NCBI GenBank assembly: GCA_034005145.1
Contig: JAVEVH010000004.1
Span: 1-37,029 of the forward strand
Direction: 5' to 3'
Source of the DNA: JAVEVH01 sp034005145
GTDB lineage: Bacteria; Patescibacteriota; Dojkabacteria; SC72
Length of the DNA: 37,029 nt
Notes under the pieces: generated by a model
Database searches by the model: none
Told to the model about the DNA's origin: nothing
What the model saw: the letters and a program-made list of their open reading frames with translations, nothing else
Program-made: the position numbers and the translations under genes
In this document: positions 15,699-24,400 of the stretch, one piece after another
How the letters are laid out: the number at the start of each line of letters is the position of its first letter
Numbering within the stretch: position 1 is the stretch's first letter

Positions 15699-16097
15699 GT
15701 GAGTAAGGAGAAATATTTTGAAGGGATAGGAAGAAGAAAATCATCTACAGCAAGAGTAAGAATATACTCTGGAGAGAAAGCTTCTACTGTTAATGGAAAA
15801 TCAATAGAGGAATACTTCCAAGGTATTAAAGATGCTAATGATAAAGTAAATAAAGCATTATTAGTTACAGAATTAAAAGGTAAGTATTACTTTACAGCAA
15901 AGGTAAGCGGTAGTGGATTACCTTCTCAGATAGATGCTATAAGTTTAGGTCTTAGTAGGGCACTCTACTATATGGATGAGTCTCTTAAACCTATTCTAAG
16001 AAAATACAATCTTGTTTCTAGAGATGCTAGAGAAGTCGAGAGGAAGAAATATAATCATCGAAAAGCTAGGAAAAAGCCACAGTTCTCAAAGAGATAG
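15699..16097 (+). CDS. rpsI: Ribosomal protein uS9 (GTG start)
   Basis: Small-subunit protein whose C-terminal Arg contacts the P-site tRNA. The frame starts at GTG 15699 (VSKEKYFEGIGRRKSSTARV) and has 132 residues. Other blocks: NGKSIEEYF, GLPSQIDAISLGLSRAL and the tail KKYNHRKARKKPQFSKR ending in the expected SKR. It is the last gene of the ribosomal run and one of few here with a non-ATG start. Confidence 0.96.
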   Translation: MSKEKYFEGIGRRKSSTARVRIYSGEKASTVNGKSIEEYFQGIKDANDKVNKALLVTELKGKYYFTAKVSGSGLPSQIDAISLGLSRALYYMDESLKPILRKYNLVSRDAREVERKKYNHRKARKKPQFSKR

Positions 16098-16144
16098 TTT
16101 TCATGCACATGTATCTGTTATTGCTTTCCCTTTCTAATAGTTGA

Positions 16145-16153
16145 AAGAGGATT
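16145..16153 (+). promoter_or_regulatory. Shine-Dalgarno-like site of the RNHCP gene
   Basis: AAAGAGGAT lies about 9 bases before ATG 16162 and supports this ATG over the upstream in-frame TTG at 16141. One of only two clear Shine-Dalgarno-like sites I see in the window. Confidence 0.5.
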
Positions 16154-16161
16154 ATTTGATA

Positions 16162-16473
16162 ATGCAAAAAAAATTCAAAAGAAAAATAGAGAATTTCATT
16201 TGTGAGAACTGTGGAGCTTCTGTACATGGTAATGGTTATACTGATCACTGTCCTTCTTGTCTTTTCTCAAAACATGTAGATATAAATCCTGGAGATAGAA
16301 ATAACGATTGTAAAGGTTTAATGGAGCCTATTGCAGCTGAAGTAAGGAGAGAGGGATATAGAATATATTATAGATGTCAAGATTGCGGCTTTACTCACAG
16401 AGTTAAGAGTGCTCCTGAAGATAAGTTCGAGGTTATCTTACCATTGATTAATAACTCAAGAAAAGCTATTTAA
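16162..16473 (+). CDS. RNHCP-domain zinc protein
   Basis: Small protein of 103 residues matching the RNHCP family, whose function is not established. Visible: FICENCGASV, then the block HCPSCLFSKHVDINPGDRNN that resembles the family signature (xNHCPxCLxSxHVDxxPGDR), and a second cysteine pair in YRCQDCGFTHRV. Two zinc-knuckle-like sites are therefore likely. It lies alone between the ribosomal operon and a membrane-protein gene. The name comes from the sequence motif, with Arg-Asn replaced by Thr-Asp before HCP. Confidence 0.85.
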   Translation: MQKKFKRKIENFICENCGASVHGNGYTDHCPSCLFSKHVDINPGDRNNDCKGLMEPIAAEVRREGYRIYYRCQDCGFTHRVKSAPEDKFEVILPLINNSRKAI

Positions 16474-16490
16474 GTCTCAATTAATTGTAA

Positions 16491-16519
16491 TTGCTTCTGT
16501 TTCATATTTGATATATATT
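16491..16519 (+). promoter_or_regulatory. Candidate promoter of the DUF4349 gene
   Basis: TTGCTT (16491-16496), 17-base spacer, TATATT (16514-16519), within an AT-rich gap that also holds a tandem duplication of tttgatatata (about 16508-16529). The start would fall about 20 bases before ATG 16547. Confidence 0.45.
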
Positions 16520-16546
16520 TGATATATATTTTATCCTTTATAACCT

Positions 16547-17428
16547 ATGAAAAAGAAAACCCTCTTTATTGTTCTCTCCATATTAGTATTTTTTGGAATA
16601 ATGCTCTTTGTTAGCATACTAATAGGAAGAGTAAGATATCAAACCTCTATAAAGGAGAGTGGATATATAGATTCATATTCAGGAGTAGAACCTTCTTTCT
16701 TACCTTCTTTTGAAGGCGAGGCGAGAGAATTAGCAGCGGATGAGTTAGTTAATAATGCTGATGGTTCTAAAGTACAAAAGAATGGTTCAATATCTTTCTT
16801 AGTAGAAAAGATAGATGATTCGGTAGAGAGTGTAAAGGTAATAAATAGTAAATACTCAGGACAGATAACAAATATCTATGACTATGGTAGAGGTAATGAT
16901 AGAGTAGTTACCATTACTGTTAAAGTACCTGTTACTGATTTCGAAGCTTACTATGAAGAGGTTAGAGATATAGATGGAGAGGTTACATATGCAAATATCT
17001 CTACTACGGATGTTACTGAAGAGTACATAGATATTACTTCTAGATTAAAGAATTTAAAGAGTGTTGAAACTCAATTGGTAGGCATCCTACAAGATGCAGA
17101 GAGTATTACAGATATATTAGCAGTTCAAAAAGAATTAAATACTGTTAGAGGAGAAATAGAAAGCTACGAGCAAAGAAAGAGATACTTTGATAGTCAGACT
17201 GATTACTCATATATCTCTATTTCATTTAGTATAGATAAGACGGGATTAAATATCTCAGAGGATGAATGGAAGCCATGGGGAGAGTTTAAAGCAGCATTAA
17301 ATTCCTTAGTTTCTGTACTAAAGGGATTTGTAAATATGACAATATGGTTATTAGTATTCTCACCAATAGTCCTCATTCCAGTAGGAATAGTTCTATACAT
17401 TGTAAAGAGAAAGAAGAATAGTACATAG
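16547..17428 (+). CDS. DUF4349-type membrane protein
   Basis: 293 residues. N-terminal membrane anchor or signal (residues about 5-27, FIVLSILVFFGIMLFVSIL). The extracytoplasmic domain, with VQKNGSISFLVEKIDDSVES, VTITVKVPVTDFEAYYEEV, STTDVTEEYIDITSRLKNLK and VQKELNTVRGEIESYEQR, matches DUF4349, including its central coiled coil. A C-terminal transmembrane helix (about 262-285) is followed by KRKKNST. The family is widespread in Gram-positive bacteria and CPR; its role is unknown. Monocistronic in appearance. Confidence 0.85.
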   Translation: MKKKTLFIVLSILVFFGIMLFVSILIGRVRYQTSIKESGYIDSYSGVEPSFLPSFEGEARELAADELVNNADGSKVQKNGSISFLVEKIDDSVESVKVINSKYSGQITNIYDYGRGNDRVVTITVKVPVTDFEAYYEEVRDIDGEVTYANISTTDVTEEYIDITSRLKNLKSVETQLVGILQDAESITDILAVQKELNTVRGEIESYEQRKRYFDSQTDYSYISISFSIDKTGLNISEDEWKPWGEFKAALNSLVSVLKGFVNMTIWLLVFSPIVLIPVGIVLYIVKRKKNST

Positions 17429-17445
17429 CGCGTGTGCTGTGTGTG

Positions 17446-17479
17446 TGCTATAATACTCATATAGATTTAATATGAGTAT
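17446..17479 (+). promoter_or_regulatory. Toxin-antitoxin promoter with overlapping operator
   Basis: Extended -10 TGCTATAAT (17446-17454) overlaps a perfect inverted repeat: ATACTCATAT (17453-17462), 7-base spacer, ATATGAGTAT (17470-17479), ending 8 bases before the antitoxin ATG. A ribbon-helix-helix antitoxin typically binds such a palindrome and represses its own operon. Confidence 0.75.
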
Positions 17480-17487
17480 ATATAGAT

Positions 17488-17766
17488 ATGGCAAAGTACC
17501 CAAATAGAGTACAGGTTAATCTTTCAGATACCCTTATGGATAGGGTTGATATTAAGGCATCTGCTATGGGTGTTACAGTTCCCGAATATATTAGGTATGT
17601 ATTACTTCACGATTTAAAAGATGTTGGTAAGATTGATGATATAGATAGGGAGCTATTAAAGAATCTACCAGAGGCTATAGATGATGTTAACAATGGTAGA
17701 GTTATTGAAGCGAGAACACCAGAAGAAGCGATAGCAATTATGCATAGCTTTAAAGAAGATGATTAA
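17488..17766 (+). CDS. Ribbon-helix-helix-type antitoxin
   Basis: 92 residues. The N-terminal part RVQVNLSDTLMDRVDIKASAMGVTVPEYIRYVLL fits a ribbon-helix-helix DNA-binding domain (strand about 7-12, two helices to about 42); the acidic C-terminal half would wrap the toxin. It overlaps the next gene by 8 bases, the classical antitoxin-first order, and carries a palindromic operator in its promoter. Assignment rests on fold pattern and context rather than on a unique motif. Confidence 0.75.
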   Translation: MAKYPNRVQVNLSDTLMDRVDIKASAMGVTVPEYIRYVLLHDLKDVGKIDDIDRELLKNLPEAIDDVNNGRVIEARTPEEAIAIMHSFKEDD

Positions 17767-18043
17767 GGTTGAGCTTTCAAAGCATTATCTTAAAATGCGG
17801 TTGAAGTTAGTTAAGAGAGATCCTCTACTTGGACAAAAATATGACAAATTTATTCATATATTTATGCTGGATCCTTTTTATCCTAGCTTAAGAACTCATA
17901 AGGTAAATATTTCTACTTTTGGTTTGGTATATAGTTCAAGGGTTACGGGTAATATTCGAATTATATGGAAATATTTGAATAGGGATACCATCGTTATTCT
18001 AACTACTGGTGGTCATGAGGGAAAATCTTCTGTTTATAAGTGA
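17759..18043 (+). CDS. RelE/ParE-superfamily toxin
   Basis: 94 residues; probable ribosome-dependent mRNA endonuclease or related toxin. Pattern typical of the RelE/YafQ-like group: basic N-terminal helices, PSLRTHKVNISTFGLVYSSRVTGNIRIIWKYL (core strands, here as a pattern), then the end TTGGHEGKSSVYK resembling the GxHDEVY tail. It overlaps the antitoxin by 8 bases and ends with TGA 20 bases before rnpB, whose promoter lies across its 3' end. Target specificity cannot be read from sequence. Confidence 0.78.
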   Translation: MIKVELSKHYLKMRLKLVKRDPLLGQKYDKFIHIFMLDPFYPSLRTHKVNISTFGLVYSSRVTGNIRIIWKYLNRDTIVILTTGGHEGKSSVYK

Positions 18044-18050
18044 TTTTTAG

Positions 18051-18056
18051 TATAAT
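18051..18056 (+). promoter_or_regulatory. -10 element of rnpB
   Basis: TATAAT lies 6 bases before the first base of helix P1 of RNase P RNA (18063), the right spacing for a transcript starting at the mature 5' end. The -35 region (TTCTGT at 18028-18033) is weak and lies within the toxin gene. Confidence 0.7.
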
Positions 18057-18062
18057 ATATCG

Positions 18063-18358
18063 TGTAAGTATCATATACGGTCGCGCTAATTTAAAAATTA
18101 GTGAGGAAAGTCCGGACTCCATGTAGCCTCTGACATATTGAGGTAGGTGCCAATGAAAATTGGGAGGGAGTGATCTTTCGGAGAAAAGGGCAACAGAAAG
18201 TTATACCGCCTATTCGTAGGTAAGGGTGAAATGGTAGTGTAAGAGACTACCGGGTATTGTAGTAATACAATATTGCGAGGTAACCCCCCCTGGAGCAAGG
18301 TTTAACCGCATAGATAGATGATCGTTTAATACAGAATCCGGCTTATTTGGTACTTACA
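18063..18358 (+). ncRNA. rnpB: RNase P RNA, bacterial type A
   Basis: Catalytic RNA that removes tRNA 5' leaders. Helix P1 is formed by TGTAAGTA (18063-18070) and TACTTACA (18351-18358). Conserved core segments in order: GAGGAAAGTCCGG (about 18103-18115), CAACAGAAAG with ATACCGCC (about 18191-18211), GGTAAGGGTGAAATGG (about 18219-18234), GAGACTACCGG, the ATAGATAGATGAT element, and CAGAATCCGGCTTA near the 3' end. About 296 nt, compact for type A. Its last 41-base segment (18325-18365) is duplicated at 33332-33372. Confidence 0.96.
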
Positions 18359-18365
18359 CAATCTC
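18325..18365 (+). repeat. 41-bp direct repeat, copy 1 (3' end of rnpB)
   Basis: Forty-one bases identical to 33332-33372, covering the 3' conserved core (AGAATCCGGCTTA), the 3' strand of helix P1 and 7 bases beyond the RNA end. Flanks differ immediately on both sides (g versus a upstream, a versus c downstream). This position is where an attachment-site core would lie. Confidence 0.95.
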
Positions 18366-18374
18366 AATTTTTCC

Positions 18375-18403
18375 TTGTCCCCAATTACAAATTGATGTAT
18401 TAT
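18375..18403 (+). promoter_or_regulatory. Candidate promoter of the giant gene
   Basis: TTGTCC (18375-18380), 17-base spacer, TATTAT (18398-18403), just beyond the first 41-bp repeat. The start would be near 18410, about 30 bases before ATG 18440. Confidence 0.5.
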
Positions 18404-18439
18404 ATTCTAAATAGGAAAATAGTTTTTGGTCATCACTTT

Positions 18440-21400
18440 ATGACTGCCTTTGAAAGCTTGAAAAAATTACAGAAGAGAAAGATTAAAAAAAAGGAAATCA
18501 TCCTTTTTTCTTCCCTCCTATTCATCTCCTTTATTATATTTGGAATAGTAAGAATATTTGCATTAGATGAGAGTAATTGGAGTATAGGGGATGGGGGTAA
18601 TACAACATTAATAACTGGTAGTAGTGATAGTGTAGTTATTACAGCTTCAGAGGTTACATTAGATTCAGATAATACATGGTTAGGATTAGATTGGAACTAT
18701 AAAAAGAGTTTAGAAGTAAAGAATATCTCTAATATTGTATTACCGCAGGGAGATACTGTTACTGTAATAGTAAATACTTCAGAATTAGAGTCTGTACAAG
18801 ATGATTGTGATGATTTAAGAGTAGGATATGTAATAAATAATAGTGTAAGAGAGATTCCTAGAGATATTGTATTAGGTAGTGGTAGTACTAGTTGTTTAGA
18901 TAGTAAAGATACTAGAGTTAGTTTCAAGTTAGTAAAAGAATTATCTAATTCTACTGTAGAAGGTTATGTAAATGGAGATGAAGTAGATAGTAACTATGTA
19001 TTATTCTATGGGAATGAGAGTGTTGGGGTACCAAGTTATCCAGGAGAGAAGTATTTGAGTTTTGGTTCCGATTATACAGACTATATAGTATTCCCCAAAA
19101 TGACTCCTGCAGGAAGTATGCAGTCTATAAACTTATGGGTCAGGATTACAGATTCAGAGCTCTCTGGTACACATGTCCTTGTTTCTGCTACAGAACATAA
19201 TGTGTTCTACATTAAGAATGGATATCTGAAATTTGATACATATGGTTATACCTCTGGAGTACAATATACAACGGGTTTAACTCAGCTTCCTACAAACGAA
19301 TGGGTCAATATAGGAATGACATATTCTACTACGGAAGGAGTGAGGTTTTTTATTAATGGGGAGGTGGATATTTTTAACCCTGAGCATATAGGGGAGATTG
19401 ATCATCAAAATTCTTGTGGTCTTTTAACAATAGGTTCAACAGGAAATGCAGCTCTTTACAATATTGGAGAGCCAAGTTTTTATGGAGATATAGATGAAGT
19501 TGCTGTATGGGCTGACTCTCTGAGTGTTGAAGAAATGAAAGATGTTTATTTGGGGAAAATAACAGAAGAGAATCTCTATCTTTTATATCATTTGGATAGC
19601 TCAAATCAAACAGTTCTAGATTCCTCAGGAAGTGGGAATAATGGTTTCTTAGGTAATACGATTGAAGTTGAAGGGTCGGATCCTTCCTTTATTGATTCGG
19701 GTACCTCTGTTTACAATGTCAGTTCTACAAATAGTACTCTGGCATGTCCTTTAAACGGTAGTAGTACATGTGTAAATGGAGATACTCCTACTATACAAGC
19801 AGGAGCAATTAGATATAGTAGTAGTGGTAGTGCGCTAAGCTTTAGTAGTCTTATTAATAGTTATGTCATAGTACCAGATGATGACACATTAGATTTCTTA
19901 GATAGTTTTGGTATTTGCTATTGGATTAATCATAAAGCTAATTACCCAGATGGTAAGTATATATTTAGGAAAGCATCTGCATATCAAGAATATATTGGAA
20001 CTGCAGGTGATACTTATCCAACAATATATGGTATTGAGGGTTCAGACTCTAGATTGCCACATCTTTATCAAAATATTAATAATTGGGTTCATTATTGTGT
20101 AACTTATTCAGGAGCTACATCGAGTTTGCTTAAGTATAAAAATGGAGTTCAAGTTTCGTCAAATACATCAGCAATAGATTTTATAAACCAGAATTCTAAT
20201 AATCTATACTTAGGGCAGAGAATAATCAGCGATATGGATGAAATTGCATTATTTAACAAATTCTTAACACAAGAAGATGTTACAGATTACTACAACAACC
20301 CTATTATTGAATCCAATGAACCCTCTCTTGTCGCCCTCTACCACTTCGATGAAAATGGTATGGATCCTAGACTATCTAGTATAAAGACAGATTTAGAAAC
20401 AACATTAGGAGTAAGTGGTAATGGAGTAGCATATGATGCAAGTGGTAATGGTAATCATGGTCTAGTAGTTGGTGCTGTATATACCAACAATACACCTATT
20501 GGTAATAGTGGTGTAATGAGTCATGAGGGAGTATTACTAGAAGAGGGTACTACGAATAAGGTATTAAATCCTAGTTTTGAGAATGATATTTTTGATAAAT
20601 ATTGGAGTAAGGGGTATCAGAATCTAGATTTAGGTAGTAGTACATTTACAGCTAAGATGGCTAAGAGAAACAGTGAGGGGCCATTTGCAGCAGGGGTTAT
20701 GTCACAGGGTTTTAAGCAAGTAAGTCATGCAGGAGATGAAATTGGTTTTTCAACTGGAACTCTAATATCGAAGACATTCTATCCTAATTTTGACAATAGC
20801 CAAGGTTCTGTTGTTCTTTGGGTGACTCCAACTTGGGATGGTACAGATTTGGGTGAAAAAAGAATCTTGGGATCATACAATTCATCTGGATTTAGAATGT
20901 ATAAATTAGATTCTAATTTAATCTTTAGAGGAACTGCTGGTTCAGTTTCTGTAGATATCTCAAGTTGGCAAACAGGTGAAACACATCTTGTTGTAGGTAG
21001 ATGGGATGAAGATAGTATTATTACGGGCTCCAATCGTTTGTCCTTAACAGTTGATGGTGTTACTACTTATGGAGGAACGAGTGATTTTAGCATGAATATT
21101 GTGGGTAGTTTTGATATTGGTGACTATTATGGATTTAACAATGCGAACGCCATCATCGAAGGTCTAACCATCTATCGTCGTGTTCTATATGATGGTACAT
21201 ATGGTACAGATATAGGGAATGGTAATGAGATATCACAGATATATAACAGTGGTGTTGGTAAAGATCCTACAGAGATAACAGGGTCATGGGATGTAGTATT
21301 TTGTTTACCTACAGATGGTAGTACAGGAGAATTAACTACTACTAATCAAGCATGGAGTATGCCACATAGTTCTAATCTATTAGGTACTGGTGGTTTTATG

Positions 21401-24400
21401 ATGAGTGATAGTGCTGATGTAGATGGTTGGGATAATTATAGTAGTAATAAGATAGTTAATGATAGTTTTGAGAGTAATTTAGATAATTGGAATTATGAAC
21501 AAGAATATCTTCTAAGAGATGAGTTTAATACAGATGGCCCTATTACTTTAGTTGACGGGGGGCTTTCTGCTCCAGCTCCAAGTCTGGGAAGTGAGTTACT
21601 AACTAATGGAGATATGGAAATTGGTGACCCACCAACTGGCTGGACCCCTAATAGCTCAAGTTTATCTGCTTCTGTTGACTCTCATAGTGGATCTCAATCT
21701 ATACAAGTATTGGCTGATAGTGGACAAAACGGGAGAGCTATTCAGAACATACCGGTTGTTTCCAATAATGCATGGTATATGGCTACTGTTTGGGCAAAAA
21801 GAACTGCAGGAGTAAATAGTATATATTTGAATATACCCTCTAATGTTTTTCCAGGCGATAAAATAAGATCTGAGGATCCAGCAGTTTGGTCACAAATCTT
21901 TAAGAGTTTCCGTACAACTGGTACATCAATTGGTTTTTATAATCAGGCTTATTATGATAATACAGCTTTATATGATGATGCTTCTGTTAAACCACTAGTG
22001 CTTTCTTCCCTCTTTTCAACTACAACGGAAGCTACCGTAAATAAGGTCGTATCCACTGATGTAACTCTTACTCCAGGTACTCAAGCAGGTGTTGTACTTA
22101 ATTTAGATAGTGAAGAGAATCCTCAAAACTTCGTCATCGCATATCATGATGGTACCAACCTTATAGTGGAGAAATGTGTAAATGGAACATATACAACCCT
22201 TATGTCTGGTGCAAAGACTATGGTTGATGGAGCCGTTATCAGGGTAGCAAAGAATGGGAATAAATATTTAGCTAGTTATAATGGTGATCCTACTGGAGAA
22301 GTAACCGTTACTGATGCAAGTATAGTGGATAATACATTATATGGATTATTTAGTACTTATTCTGGTAATACATTTAGTAATTTTAAGATAACTACTAATT
22401 TAGATGGTAGTTTAGCTAGTGATGGGGTTAGTGAAAGGAAGGTTGTTGATACATTGGGATATTTAAGTATAGAGAACGGATATGCAAAATTTCAAAGGAC
22501 ATTATCTCCGGAGATTTGGACTAATTATAATTTACCAGTAATACAGAGAGAAGTTGGAAGAATGATGATTTCTTCAGCCTCTTCGATTGCAGATGGTCAG
22601 TATTATTATACTGGCTTTTCAACGGGAGCTGGTATAGCTCCTTTTACCCATTCTTTTGCATTACAAAATGGGGGTATTGTATATACTGGTGCTGGTAATG
22701 TTAATGTGGGATCTCCTGCTACTTCACAAGATTCAATTATTGTACTCAGGAATTCTGGAGCATACTATTTCGTTAAATCAGAAAGTTACCCTAGATGGAC
22801 TTTAATGTGGATTTCACCAAGTGGGACAACCACAAATTTATATCCATCCGTAGGTTTGTGGAGAGGGACTGATGCTAATGTTGATTATGTATCTGTGCCT
22901 GAAGCAACATGGCTTCCTACTCCACTTGCCTATGATACTTTTACCAGAGCAGATGGAGAGATTGGAGTAAGTGAGGCAACGGGTCCAGACTTGCAAATGA
23001 CACCATCTTTAGATTGGGCAGGAGGAGTAATATCAAGTGGTAAAAGCATTATCACTCCAGAGTTAGGCAGCGAACTAGTAACGAATGGTGGGTTTGATAG
23101 CGATACAGCATGGACTAAAACTGGTCAGTGGCTAATCAGTAATGGGAATGCAAATGTTACAGCTACAGGTACTTCAAGCTTGTCCCAAAGTATTTTATCA
23201 AGTGGGAATTGGTACAGCGCTTCTGTTGATACTTCTGGTGGTCCAACATATGAGCCAGAGGTCCTTTTTGGAGGGTATTTCAGTGGAAATGGATATGGAG
23301 CTGGTGGAATATTTACTGGAAGAGCAGGCGCTGGCACAGCAATTCAATTTAATGTATATAACGGGTGGTATGCTACTGTAGACAATATATCTGTAAAACC
23401 ATTAACTTTTTCATCTCTCTTCTCAACTATTTCAACTGATAACACAGATATAGTAGAGGATATTAATATAACTAGTATTGCTGGAACTCAAGCAGGGATT
23501 GTAACGAATCTTGATAGTGAGATTCAGCCGAATGCTGGAATTTTGGCTTACTTAGTTAGGGTTAACAATTCTACAGGAGCACAGATAAGAATTGATAAAT
23601 TTACTTCGGCAACAACATGGGTGAATTTGCAGTCAACTTCGGTTACTTATTCTCCTGGGGCAACATTAAGAGTAATCACTTATCACTCTGATCTCAATAC
23701 TTTGAAAGTTAGAGTCTATTACAATAATGCATTAGTAGGTTCAGAACAAACAATTACCGATCCTGAGATTATCAACAACACTAGACACGGTCTCTTCTCT
23801 ACATATGAAGGTAATACTTTTGATAATTTTAGTATCTTTGCTAGAGGTACAGATGGTGAATACAATGATATACCTGCAGAAGATATCTTAGCTATTAGAT
23901 CTACATCAGTTAGTTATGATGGAGCATCTTCAGTATCACTAAATACTGGTAGTAGTAATGATAAGTTTACACAAACTAAATCATTAGAAAATGGATATAT
24001 ATATGATTTAAGTGTATATGCATATACAGATGGTAGTGCAGTAAGTAATTCTGATTTAGTTCTTAATTATAACAATGAGAATATACCAACTACTTACACA
24101 GATATGGGAAGTGGGTGGTATAAGCTTACGGGGACATTTACAGGAGTATCAGGTAATACAGAGGTAGGTGTAAATGTAATGGCAGAGAAGAGTGTATATG
24201 TAGATAAGATGGAAGTCTTCACCAAGCAATCCTTAAAAGAAGGCCTCTTAGGTTATTGGTCTTTTGATGATTCTTCAGGGACAAGATATGATTTAGAAAA
24301 TAGTAACGATTTCTTAGAAACAGGTACTGTACCTTCAATCTCAGGTGTTCATGGTAATGCCGTTCAGTTTTATTCTACAGATACTAATGAATCTAAAAAT

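Noticed and set aside
16508..16529. Tandem tttgatatata as a regulatory repeat
   Set aside because: Only two copies in very AT-rich DNA; could be chance or simple slippage.
18347..18439. Upstream N-terminal extension of the giant protein (in-frame from 18347)
   Set aside because: It begins inside rnpB helix P1 and precedes the candidate promoter. ATG 18440 gives a proper basic-plus-hydrophobic signal.
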